DNA of 64,000 bases, from the NCBI RefSeq assembly GCF_033568475.1, contig NC_133120.1, positions 80,514,151-80,578,150 on the forward strand, read 5' to 3'. The notes under the pieces were generated by a model that saw only the letters and a list, made by a program, of their open reading frames with translations, did no database searches and was not told the origin of the DNA. Shown here piece by piece: positions 12,444 through 22,995 of the stretch. This DNA is from Henckelia pumila. Its lineage: Eukaryota; Streptophyta; Magnoliopsida; Lamiales; Gesneriaceae. How positions within the stretch are numbered: position 1 is the first letter of the stretch; each line of letters starts with the position of its first letter. Position numbers and translations under genes: made by a program.

Positions 12444-13797
12444 GGGGAGTGTTATTTACACTCCAAAAAGTGTTAATAACACTCCACATCATATAATCAA
12501 TCAATTTTTAGACAAATTTGTCCTTACATATACTTTCTTTAAATTATATATATTTTCATTAAATTATGAAATCTTGATCATCTAACAAAAAAATAAATAT
12601 AAAACATTTCTACATTAACGACTAAAATTTTATTTTAAAACAATAACATTAATATTTTAAAAAATTTTCATACTTTTTATAATATACAAATAAAATATTT
12701 TTTATTATATAAAAATAAAATATTAAATAACAAAAAAATTATACCGAGGTACATAAAATATTGGATAATTTTTTTATTCAAGATATGTAAAAGTATGATA
12801 TGTATAAATTTTGATCTTCCAAAATTTTTCTAATCTAACATGACAATAAACAAGATATATCTAAATTATACTATTTAAAATCTTAGAATAATTTTTTTCT
12901 AAAAAAATTAATGTATCATAATTTTTTTAATTTTTAATTAATTATATTTTAAATATAAATTTGATCATATGCCATATAAATTTTTGTTTAATTTGAGTAG
13001 TTAATTTGACCAATTGAATTTTATATTTTCGTTGGCAAATTGATATAGGTCATTCGGGTTTTTAAACATATCTTATTATTATTTTTAATTTAACTTGATT
13101 ATAATTATTAAAAAATTTAAATATGTCAAATATATAATTTTTTTAAAATAATATTTATATTGTACACATTTTAAATATTCAGCTTTTCTATTTTGATTAT
13201 TGGAATTAAAATTTGTGCAGTAAACAATTAATTCTAAAATGTTGTTTGAACATGAACAAATTTTATTTAGATGGAAAATCAATCGATATTTTATATATTT
13301 AAACATGTTAAATATATAATTTAATTGAAATTTTACAAAAAATAAAAAATTTATTTTTTTAAAAAAACGTTATTCTATGATTTAAAATATAATGTAAATA
13401 TATATTTTTTTATTGTCATGTTAGATTAGCAAATTTATGGTACTTTTATATTGAATAAAAAAATAACCAAAATTTTATATGAATTTTTGGTACTTTTATA
13501 TTGAATAAAAAATAACCAAAATTTTATATGCATCGTTATAATTTTTTTTGTTATTTTATATTTTATTTGTATATAATAAAAAATATTTTTATTTTATGTT
13601 ATAAAAATATGGCAATATATTAAAATATTAAATTTTTATTTGATTTTTAAAATAAAATTTAATGTTGAAAGATTTTATATTTACATGTTTTTTAAATAAT
13701 CAAGATTTTATAATTTAAGAAAAGTATATAAAAGGGTAAATTTGTCTAAAAATTGATTAATTATATGAAGTGAAGTGTTATTTACACTACACTCCCC
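12444..13797. mobile_element. Mutator-like foldback element with long terminal inverted repeats
   Basis: Left end GGGGAGTGTTATTTACACTCC; right end, on the opposite strand, GGGGAGTGTAGTGTAAATAAC. The arms stay complementary for hundreds of bases: the left arm has TCTAATCTAACATGACAATA near 12830-12850, and its complement lies near 13405-13430. Flanks are a perfect 9-bp TSD, aaactttat (12435-12443 and 13798-13806), the length made by Mutator-type transposases. The 1,354-bp element has no transposase frame and is non-autonomous. Its interior has a tandem duplication of a TTTTGGTACTTTTATATTG unit near 13435 and 13487. Confidence 0.85.
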
Positions 13798-13802
13798 AAA
13801 CT

Positions 13803-13915
13803 TTATAAAAAGACGAAACAATAAAGATGACCTCTTTAATATACTGTTGATTTAGCCACTGATATTTTCTTTTATGTTTATATTATTGCACTACCACTGT
13901 GTGTAATGAATCAAA
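13803..13915 (+). promoter_or_regulatory. conserved non-coding block upstream of the WAT1 pseudogene
   Basis: This sequence, with CCTCTTTAAtATACTGTT then a cAC TgATATTTT stretch, TATTATTGCAC and a TGAATCA end, recurs upstream of the second (22903-22995) and third (35592-35686) WAT1 copies in the same order. It may be an enhancer or only residue of the ancestral duplication unit. The 1.7-kb distance to the ATG argues against a core promoter. Confidence 0.45.
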
Positions 13916-15096
13916 AAGTAATATTATTTGCAATGCATATCTGTTTGATGGTATATGCACTTTTTAGATGTCTTTACCACCAGAAAATCAAAATAGCAGA
14001 AGTTACTGAAATTAAAATAAGGAAAATTATAAAGTTGGTCGTTTATGTTAGTTTTTATTTTTATAATTTTGGTCATTTATGTTATTAGCAGACCAAAATA
14101 ATAAAACATCAAATATAGATGACGAATATTTTTTACTATTTTATTAAGTGTGAGAGATCTATACAAACTATTTTTTTGGTTCCACCTTTTTTTCTTATCA
14201 CTTTTTTTTATCATCGACAGCTGGCTTCTCATCAATTTATTTTGAAACTGAATTTCTACAACAACTAAATTTTTAATAAATTTTAAAAAAAAAATCCACA
14301 ACACAAAAATAAGGATAAACCAAATACTTTAAAAATTTAAAAAAAACATTAAATATACAATACATTATATTTATATATTATGATTCACACTCTGTGCTCA
14401 GTGGCTAGTATAAATGATGGCCAAATTAAAATTTCTCAAAATAGCAACAATGTCACCTAGTGTTAATTAAACCTCCGTTTCTCGTTCTTTTATTTCATTT
14501 TCATTCTTATTTTCTGGAAAGGCTATGATAGTTCCCAATTCTTTATGAATATAATGTTCATGGACAATTATAAATCATATAGAACAAGAAAATAAATATA
14601 TTAATTAAAAAAAAAGGTATGTAGTAGAGTGATGTTTTACACATAAAATTAGACAATGATAATGTTGAAAGGTCAACTTTTGTCACTTGGACATTGAAGG
14701 CAGTGGTCGAGAGCTGTTTGGAAAAAGTGAAATTTATTCTTGTCTTTTTGAAATAAAAAGGAGTGGTGACTGACCAGCTACGGGTTTTATAATATAAAAA
14801 AAAAAAAACTATTCCAATTTCAAGGGTGAAAATTGTGAAATATGCGAGACAAATATATTTTATGACCCGATTGATAAAAATACTGTTTTTTAATATCAAA
14901 AATATATTTTTCATTGTGAATATATGTTCGATCAATTTGGATATAAATTCATAATACCGTCTCACATGAATTTTTGTCTTAAAAAATAGAGGTAACTAGA
15001 TTAATATAACAACCATACGGTGATTTAATTTCTAAAGAGAATGTAAAATGGGTGAAATCATACCAAAATAACAAGAAATTAAGCTAGTCGACAATT
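13916..15096. other. spacer upstream of the WAT1 pseudogene
   Basis: AT-rich and non-coding. About 14860-14980 holds a degraded copy of the ACCGTCTCAC dispersed repeat. The 135-codon minus-strand frame at 14558-14965 overlaps this repeat and shows no domain. Confidence 0.4.
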
Positions 15097-15218
15097 AACT
15101 AGGAGGATTTATTTTTTTGATATGAAGGGGAGGGGAGTACTCGAATTCGAGTCTACGCCGATTGTAGGACATGTGAGATCAATTGAGCTACAAACCCGTT
15201 CAACTAGGAGTATTTATT
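15097..15218 (-). mobile_element. very short tRNA-like retroposon (SINE) with 17-bp TSD
   Basis: On the minus strand the body (15201-15114, 88 bp) reads gggtttgtagctcaattgat, an A-box-like segment, then ACTCGAATTCGAGT, a weak B-box, then a short A-rich tail. The flanks repeat: aactaggaggatttatt (15097-15113) and aactaggagtatttatt (15202-15218), 16 of 17 bases identical. Such a TSD next to an A-rich tail is the mark of LINE-driven retroposition. The body is close to the size of a tRNA, so it may be a retroposed tRNA or a 5'-head-only SINE. Confidence 0.72.
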
Positions 15219-15891
15219 ATTGTAATTGAAAGAGAGAGTTAATTTTTTGTCCTATAATTCACGTGCTTTTATTTTTTATTTTGTTAACAGTCTATTTACA
15301 ATCTAATTAGTCCACTATTAATTTTTATTTTTTCGATTGTAGTACTTTTCATCGTAGAGCTGACATAGAGCCGAAAATTGTTGACATTAAAGCGTTAACT
15401 AAGTAGTGAACTAAGACCGTAAATTGATCGATAATATGACCAAAAAATGTAAAAAAAATACAAATCACACAACCCAAATGTAATTTTCCCTAATTAAAAT
15501 GAATTTATGAAATCAGTTACAAATTTTAAAAAGCTAAATATATATCTAGGTAGTAAATTAATTAAATCGAAATCGAGTATCGAATATGCTGTGGAAACAG
15601 ATGAAGCCATACCTTGCTGTAATGTTTATACAGCTTAGTTATTGAGGGATGCTCTTGTTATCAAAGATAACAATTTCTGCTTCTGGAATGAAGCCTCCTT
15701 TGCTTTCATATATTGCAGCAAAAGTTCTACAACTCCTCCACTCTCATGGCATGCCTACTTCAAGCTTTTTCTTATTTCGGCATACGGGTATATATGTTTG
15801 TGTCTATGTATAGAATGTATATACAATTTTGCTATCCTGCCCACTCACCGTGCCCACCTAATGTGCCCACCATAAGGTGACACTCAACTAT

Positions 15892-18105
15892 TGTGACGAC
15901 CCGATTCTTAATCTCTCAAACCATAAAATTAATCCAAGATCATGAATTAAAGATAAGCAATCAACAAACATCCGAAGCTGCAAAGATTTTTTTTTTTTTT
16001 AGAAGGAGGGTGCGCTCGGGCGGCTCTTTTCAGCCGCTCGAGCCCCCACCCTCGGGTGTGAGCACCAAAGGGGTGCGCTCGGGCTGCTGTTTTCTGTAAC
16101 TCGGGCGCTGCCCTGGGCAGATTCTTGCCCAAAAATTGCAGCTCATTCTTGTTCTGAAAATTGCTTCTCAACTTGATTCTTTGATACAAAAACATGCTCA
16201 AAATAAAGATCAAGTTCTAGACATGTTGAATCAAGTCCAAAAACACATCACCATATTCTAAGAATCATTAACAAGGCAACAACATATACAATAACATCTC
16301 AATACCAAAGTAATACATCTAGTTCCAATGTGATTACAAGGTCAAGTATAATTCCATATTCAAGTAGTAAACACTCTAGACATAAACTTAAGTCTATCAA
16401 GTGTACAATTTCAACTCTAACATAGGATCAACTTAAAAAGTAAAGTAGACAAGATTCAAGTCTACTATCTAAACAACATAGCTCTTGATCTTATCAAACA
16501 AGTGACAGCAACTCAACATCTATACTGGATCATCACGCTAATCTCTCATTATCTGTTCCTCAAGCTCGCTTCTGCCCTGTTCCGCTATCGCCTATTGCCA
16601 TGACACATACAACACAACAATAGCCGGATAACACCGGTGAGAAACATAACAATAGCCAGATAACACCGGTGAGAAACATATTTCCCAGTAAAAGCAACTA
16701 ACATGCAAATCATGTCATATATATCAAACTCAATATATAATAAAAGACAATGCATGTTTTAAAATAGGCTTCTCTTAAAGAATCTCTCATATCATCGGTT
16801 GGGATCCCGAGAAGAAGATATCGTAACTAAACCACCGACTCTCCCGATCGAGGTGGGGTTACTTATCTTACTTCCCTATACTTTGAAGCCATTATATATA
16901 TATAAATCAGACGCTAGGCTAACTCAACCACATAGGTCATACATATATAATCCCTCAAATCGTCTAATCGAACGTTTCCGTTCATTTCAGAATCAAGAAT
17001 AAGTCTCACAAGATGAATGCAACATATATTATCATAATAACATTTATTAAAATCATAGACTCATGTAACAATTCACATAAGAGCAAGTAATCAAATAAGT
17101 ATGTGATTTAGGGAACTCGATACAAACCATCTCGAGTTTTAATCCCATTCAAGTATTAGTCCACTTTTACCTTTCAAATGTGATGTTTAAGATGTCTTCT
17201 AGCTGTCCAAATCTGAACCAAAAACAACATCATCTTGTATTAAAATTCTGCTCAAGTTACAGTCCAACTTCAAAGCAAAAATACTACAAACCTTCTTCTT
17301 TCTTCTACCGGTTTCGAAATTGACGATATCGAGTTCAATGGCAACCAAACAAATCTGAAATGAAGTGTTGAAAGCCCAGAAATATCAGCTAGGACTCATG
17401 TCAATGGCAGCTTAAATATAAGCAAGCAAAACAACTTCAAATCAAAAGTTCGACAGCATATCGGCATAATTCGGCAATCCGAACTCAACTATGTCAAGTC
17501 TATCACCATATACATCATATATCAGTTGTATATTACTCAAAACCAGCATAACATAAGGTAGAGATTTCGAAATAAATGCTGGAAATTCATAACAAACTGA
17601 TACAACATCCGTTCTCCGAACCGTCTTCGATATAACAAAACATAGAAGTTCAACAACATCAATTCATAATCACATCTGATCTCTGCCATTTTCGACTTCT
17701 CAAACCATTATTAAACAAAAGAAAACTTACATCAATTCGAAGTCCTCGTCACAAGGATTCCAAAACACTTTTCGGAATCGAATTCGAATAATCGGAACAA
17801 AAGATATGGCAATTTGAAGATGAAGATAGACTTGAGGGTTCTTGATTCTCCCTCTCGGTTCTTGTCTCTGATGGAAAATATAGCATACACGTGAATAATC
17901 ATAAGAATAACAAGTGTCCAACAAATTTTCCCATATTTGCACTTTGGCCCCTCAAGTCTTCAAAATTTGCAATTCAGTACTCAGTCTTTCATTTTATTCA
18001 ATTTCAATCCTAAATAATTTAAGAATATTAGAATTTAAATCAAAACTCTAAATATTCCCAAATTAAATATTCTCGAATTAAAATTAAATAATTCCGGGCG
18101 TTACA
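15892..18105. mobile_element. solo LTR, probably Ty3/gypsy
   Basis: The 2,214-bp sequence begins TGTGACGACCCG and ends GGGCGTTACA, giving TG...CA termini, and is flanked by a perfect 5-bp TSD, actat (15887-15891 and 18106-18110). No primer-binding site, polypurine tract or polyprotein lies inside, so this is a lone LTR left by recombination between two LTRs. The TGTRACG ends and the length suit long-LTR gypsy elements of the Tekay/Del type; that assignment is inference. A 32-bp tandem duplication lies at 16616-16679. Confidence 0.82.
16616..16679. repeat. 32-bp tandem duplication inside the solo LTR
   Basis: Two adjacent units beginning AACAATAGCC and ending GTGAGAAACAT differ at one base (G/A at the eleventh position). 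Confidence 0.85.
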
Positions 18106-18228
18106 ACTATTGGATGTGATGAATTGTGCGTCCAATAGTTGAGTGCAACCTCATGGTGGGCACATTAGGTGGGCACGGTGGGTGGTCATGATAGCAAAAC
18201 TCTATATATATATATATAGAGAGAGAGA

Positions 18229-18430
18229 GAGTTTTTTTTAGCTGCTCACCTATCATGCCCACTACCATGTCCACCAATGATGTGACATTATTCAACCATG
18301 TCCACCAATGATGTGATATTATTCTATTAGACCTACAATTTATCACATCTTTATCACATCCAATAAAATAGTGTCACATCATTGGTGGGCATGGTAGTGA
18401 GCATGATAGGTGAGCAGCTGAAAAAAACTC
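18229..18430. mobile_element. (TA)n-flanked MITE, family M, copy 1
   Basis: Inverted ends: left GAGTTTTTTTTAGCTGCTCACC, right (reversed) GAGTTTTTTTCAGCTGCTCACC, followed on both arms by TATCATGCCCACTACCATG. The element is about 200 bp and lies between a (TA)n-(GA)n run and a (TA)n run. The words CACCAATGATGTGA occur twice in the left arm and once reversed in the right. A shorter relative lies at 34629-34774. Confidence 0.8.
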
Positions 18431-18629
18431 TATATATATATATATATATATATTGATTGTAGGATTACATTGACACTTAATCTAAGTTTTGCTGGGTTGA
18501 AGTATACTTATGCAACATTTGCTACCGCCATCCTCAACATCATTCCGGTATTCGTCTTTGTCATGTCTATTGTTTCCAGGTAACTCAAATTTCATTGTTA
18601 AAGAAGTTATGCCATGGAATATTACGATG

Positions 18630-18755
18630 GTGTTTGGGAGAGCTTCTATACCTAGGAAGCACTTCTTTGCTTTTCGTTAACAAAATTTTTAATTTTTTTG
18701 TGTAATTTTGTTAAGAAAAAGCTGAAAAGTACTTCCTGAAAGTTCTTTCAAACAC
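18630..18755. mobile_element. short inverted-repeat element
   Basis: The left end, GTGTTTGGGAGAGCTT, pairs with the right end AAGTTCTTTCAAACAC, and inner words AGGAAGCACTTCT and AGTACTTCCTGAA also pair. It is 126 bp and can fold into one hairpin. The ends resemble the Tourist-like family T1. It lies in intron 2 of the pseudogene. Confidence 0.55.
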
Positions 18756-18937
18756 TGCATGCATCACTCCTATTTGATATTTTCACGTAATTACGAAAAG
18801 TGCGAATTTGGTCACAATCACATGTATTTTTCTCTTTGTGATATGATATTTTAGGTTGTCAAATTTCTTTAGTCATGCATCTTTTAATTTTTCACAAATT
18901 TCATATTTTTTTAATGGAAGGCTACGTAACACTACAG

Positions 18938-19560
18938 CAGGGACGGACCAACAGTGGGGTTTGGATTGGGCTGTGTATATTATGTGTATATTTTTAAGGT
19001 CCAATATAATGTTTTTTTTTTCCTTTTTGGGCTCTTTCAAAAAAAATTTATTTTGGGTTCTTTCAATGTTTGATATAGACTAATAATATTTTTTGTTTTG
19101 GGTTCTATCAAACATAGTTTTTCTGTTTTGGGCTATTTTAACTTTGATTTGGACTAACTAAATTTTCAAATGGAGTTTGAGAAATTTTAATTATATTATA
19201 CTAATAATAAATTATATTATAAAGATTTAATTAAAAAAATTAGACAAGTATCATCCGTATATTAGATTTCAAATGGAAAATGCTTTATTTTTTTTAAAAA
19301 AATATGTGTAATGATATAATATAATATTCTCTATTAAGTTTAGGGGAGCTAATATAATAAAAGTTAGATTTTTATATCATTATTATGATATTGATATTTA
19401 ATAAAATTAAAAACTTATGAAAAACTAAATGATATATAAATTTAGAGAGTTAATTAGATTATATAAACATATATATAATAGATTAGAATATTCAATGTCT
19501 ATAATTTTTTTGTATCTAAAATTTAGCCCCCCTTGAAGAAAAATCCTAGTTACGTCCCTG
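18938..19560. mobile_element. non-autonomous hAT element
   Basis: The 623-bp element starts CAGGGACGGACC and ends TACGTCCCTG, inverted copies of CAGGGACG. It is flanked by a perfect 8-bp TSD, cactacag (18930-18937 and 19561-19568). Eight-base duplications and CAGGG-type ends are typical of hAT transposons. No transposase frame is present. It lies in intron 2 of the WAT1 pseudogene. Confidence 0.9.
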
Positions 19561-20639
19561 CACTACAGTATACATCAAAGTCAAATATTATCAGCACCAC
19601 GTCGGAAAAAATATAAACTGATATTTATTCTTAAATATTGTAGGGTCGAAAAGCTAGACATAAGGGAATGGCATGGAATGGCAAAGGTTTTGGGCACCAT
19701 GTTTGGGTTTTTAGGAGCAATGGTCTTTACTTTCTATAAGGGTCCTTCTCTATTTTCAATATCTTCAATTAATAATGAAAACTCCGATGCTATGATAAAG
19801 AGTAGCGGCTCTAACAGAGATTGGATAAATGGTTCTTTTCTCATGCTGGGTGGTCAATTTACATGGTCTATGTGGTTAACCATGCAGGTCAAATTTCATT
19901 TCCAACACCAATTTTTTGTTCTAATTAAACTTTTATAGTGATCGATGAGCACCAATGACATGAAATATAATTTTTAACATGATGTACAACAATCCAAGCA
20001 CAAATTAAAGGTATGCCATATAATAACATATATATAATAGCTTTACTTGAAACCAATTAATTCCACTTGTACATGCGATAATCCTAGCTAGCTTGTTTCT
20101 TGATTTAATGTTATTAATTTTTGTGACAGGGTCCACTTCTAAAACAGTATTCCGGGAAATTGAGGCTCACATTCATGCAGACTGTCTTTAGTTGCATATC
20201 AGCCATTATATATATTGCATCTGTGGAGAGAAATATATCTTCGTGGAAGCTGGGTTGGAATGTTAATCTTTTAACTATTACTTATTGTGTATGTTTTTCG
20301 TGAATGCAATTTTTTTTTATAAAAATTATACATTCATTTTGATATTTACTTGGATATATTTTTTTTAAATTTTATGTCTAAGATTATTGTGAATGGATTA
20401 GTCTATTGTCTGCAAGCTTAGGTTGTTGAGAAGAAAGGTGATGTTTTTAGTGCAAATTTTGGTCCATTTGCAACTATTTTTGCAGCCATTGTCTCAGCTA
20501 TTTTCCTCAAGGAAACTCTTCACTTGGGAAGGTTGGTGCAGTTTTAAATTTGATATAAATTGCAATTATGTATATAATTTATTAGTTGAGACTAATCATT
20601 CTTGAGAATACATATTTTGACGTTAAGGAGTTATTATAG

Positions 20640-20920
20640 TTAATAGTTCTCAATCAATATGTCTAAGACCAATATCCGTAGGACGGATCGATGCGGTCCA
20701 TACATGTAGCGAAAATCAATATTTTGGATATAAAATATAATATTTTTTGCTCAAATCTACATACTTTTGACAAAATGACACTTTTTCAGTGAAAAATAAT
20801 ACTTTGGAATATCAAAATGAGTAATACTTTTAATGTGTCAGATCAAGTCGGAAACCCATATTTAAATTTAAATATTTAATCGTCGGACGTTGTCACACAA
20901 ATTTTTACGTAATGCATGAT
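20640..20920. repeat. degraded dispersed repeat in intron 5 of the pseudogene
   Basis: Words such as GGACGGATCGATGCGGTCC, AAAAATAATACTTT and TCACACAAATTTTTACG match a common repeat also seen in pieces near 1925-2160 and 14860-14980. Ends are not definable. Confidence 0.4.
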
Positions 20921-21121
20921 CCCTGTTTTAATCTATTGTTTTGGAGTTGGTATTTGAAATATTTATAATTAATTTTATCGGTAATTGGGTTACTTTGACG
21001 CAGTGTTGTAGGGGGACTATTTCTGATTGTTGGGCTGTATGGTTTTTTGTGGGGCAGAAGAAAAGAAACCCAACAAAATTTGGACCCTTCAAAAGGAGAA
21101 GCCCATTTGGAAAGTATATAA

Positions 21122-21613
21122 GAGATGGAGGATTTGATGATAGTAGTAATTGGTTTGACATAAAATTGGATATTCAGAAACTGAATCAAACTGTAAAAAT
21201 AAACAGAATCACATGATTTCAGTGAATCGTGTTTTGGATTGGTTTTAAAACCAATAAAATTAGAAAAATTGATTTAATTCAAGTTATGAAAAGAAATAAG
21301 TCAAATCAGGACGATTATATTAATCTAAAAACATGTGTAATAAACTTTGTTCATTTCTTGTGATTTTGATGACATATATAAATATTTTTTAGTTTGCATG
21401 TTATATTATTAATGGGCTCTGTAATAGTGAGATTTTAACGAAAATAAAAATGAACACATTAAGAATTTAGGTTATTTTGCAGGGACACCCAAATTTTTTT
21501 TGCTATATATTAAATTTGAGATTTTAAATATATAAAAAAATGTCTATTTTTTTTTAGATTTAAAAAATGTCTATTTAGATAGTTAAAAAGAACATGTGGC
21601 TGCTCATATGCCA
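21122..21613. other. spacer downstream of the WAT1 pseudogene
   Basis: Non-coding and AT-rich, probably including the former 3' UTR. Confidence 0.4.
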
Positions 21614-21621
21614 ATTAGTAC

Positions 21622-22227
21622 TAGGGATGTCAACAGGACGGGTCCGGGGCGGGTCTGGCTAAACCCGGGACCCGTCCCGCCTCTCTTTGGGCCCGTCCGC
21701 GAATTCGGCGAGTCCAATCTGGGTTAGTCCCGTTGGATCTGCCAAAAAATAAATATTTTTAAATTTATTAAATTAAAAGTTTAAAAATTAAATTTAAAAT
21801 AAATATTGATAATATTTAAGACAAAAAATATTCTTACAAGTTAAAATTTATCAACTTGTAATTAATTTATAATTATTAGCCAAAATATTATAATTATATA
21901 TTTTTATACTAAATATATCATGATAAAATAAATTCATTTCAATCCAATAATATTATACACTCAAATTAAGGATAAAATATTAACTATTTAGTATAAAAAT
22001 ATAATTATATATTATTAATATTACATATATATTTTACATTTATATATATATATATTTAAATGTATATTTTAAATTTATATACATATATATTATGGCGAGG
22101 CGAGTTTGGCCAAACCCGAGATCCGTCTCGGACCCGCTTGTAGATCCATTTTGGCGGATCTAAACCCGCCCCGTCGGGATGAGTTTGATGCGGGCTCAAG
22201 TTTAGACCCGACCCATTGCCATCCCTA
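21622..22227. mobile_element. non-autonomous hAT element with GC-rich ends
   Basis: It starts TAGGGATGTCAACAGG and ends GACCCATTGCCATCCCTA, an inverted terminal pair, with GC-rich sub-terminal arms (GGGTCCGGGGCGGGTC on the left and TCTAAACCCGCCCCGTC on the right) around an AT-rich core. A perfect 8-bp TSD, attagtac, flanks it (21614-21621 and 22228-22235). Other ends of the same type occur near 35100 and 52135. Confidence 0.9.
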
Positions 22228-22902
22228 ATTAGTACATATGTTTCTCTCCTTCCATGTCATTGAGAGTCCCACCAATCGAATATTTAAATTATTATTTAGA
22301 AATCTTTAATAGACTCATTATTTTTTTATGACGTGAAAATTCGTAGTTTATATTTTTTGATGTGCACTGGGTAAATTTCGGATTTAATAGACTATTAAAT
22401 CATCATGAAAATTCAATTAATACTTTTTAAAATATCTGTTTTCAAAACCGGTCTCCCAAAGTTAAAATTCTAAATCAGCCCCTGTTTTTCTGTAAGTTGC
22501 AAATTATACAACTGCACAAGCATTTGTGACATTTAAATTTATTTAGATTTTCATGATGAACAAATGATAGTTTTTTCTGTATTGTGAATTAATCAATCAT
22601 ATAAATTCTTTCTATTGGTCAGAAAGTATGAATCGGTAGAGAAAACTACAAACTTCATCTTGTATATTGTGGATGAAACGACTATTAAACAATTTTTTTT
22701 TTTTTTTATGTACATTAGTTTTAAATTTAATTTTTAAAATTAAAAATCTATAAAATTTAATTGAATAAATAAAATAATATAAACGATCATGGTACTCTTT
22801 ACTAGGAAATAAACTTCGTACAAAGACAAAGCGCAATAAAGATCCCACTTTAAAATTAACTTTATAGAATGAATGAATGATGACAAAATAATGAAAAAAT
22901 TG
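22228..22902. other. spacer upstream of WAT1 copy 2
   Basis: No gene supported. It includes an A/T homopolymer at about 22692-22708. Sequence around 22800-22850 (AAGACAAAGCGCAATAAAG) recurs near 35525 upstream of copy 3, showing that the duplication unit extends here. Confidence 0.4.
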
Positions 22903-22995
22903 CCTCTTTAAAATACTGTTAAATTATCCACTTATATTTGTATTAATTGTTTTTATATAGTTGCACCATATAATGAAGTGTGTGATGAATCAGTC
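22903..22995 (+). promoter_or_regulatory. conserved non-coding block upstream of WAT1 copy 2
   Basis: It reads CCTCTTTAAAATACTGTTAA, then TCCACTTATATTT, a T-rich spacer, TTGCAC and GATGAATCAGT. The same order of words occurs at 13831-13915 and 35592-35686. It lies 2.6 kb before the ATG. A role is inferred only from repetition. Confidence 0.45.

Larger units (their letters stand above)
15823..18202. mobile_element. (TA)n-associated MITE split by a solo LTR
   Basis: Two inverted arms lie either side of the LTR. The left arm reads TTTTGCTATCCTGCCCACTCACC; the right arm, reversed, reads TTTTGCTATCATGACCACCCACC. Both continue with GTGCCCACCTAATGTGCCCACCAT and CACTCAACTATT. The right end abuts a (TA)n run and the left end a TATATA tract. 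Without the LTR it would be roughly 160 bp. The arms resemble the MITEs at 18229-18430 and 34629-34774 in their GCCCAC/CCACC words. Confidence 0.75.
15586..21121 (+). pseudogene. WAT1-related transporter pseudogene (copy 1 of the array)
   Basis: All six exons of the family can be located: 15586-15787, 18463-18579, 19644-19887, 20130-20288, 20383-20531 and 21004-21121. The reading is broken. Exon 1 has an in-frame TGA at 15643-15645 and lacks about 48 bp after the AAGCCTCC codons, compared with the intact copies. Exon 5 has lost the GGT codon normally next to its acceptor and has a TAG at 20419-20421 where the others have TGG (in the QAWVVEKKG motif). Exons 2, 3, 4 and 6 remain open with good splice sites. 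Intron 1 has swollen to 2.7 kb through nested insertions, and intron 2 holds a hAT element. It is closest to the second and third copies. An intact ancestor would have been a ten-helix EamA-family transporter. Confidence 0.9.

Noticed and set aside
14558-14965. 135-codon minus-strand frame, hydrophobic
   Set aside because: AT-rich sequence gives Phe/Ile/Leu-rich frames by chance, and it overlaps a degraded repeat.
15892-18105. Whole segment as a gene or Helitron
   Set aside because: TG...CA ends and a 5-bp duplication fit an LTR, and no coding frame or Helitron hairpin is present.
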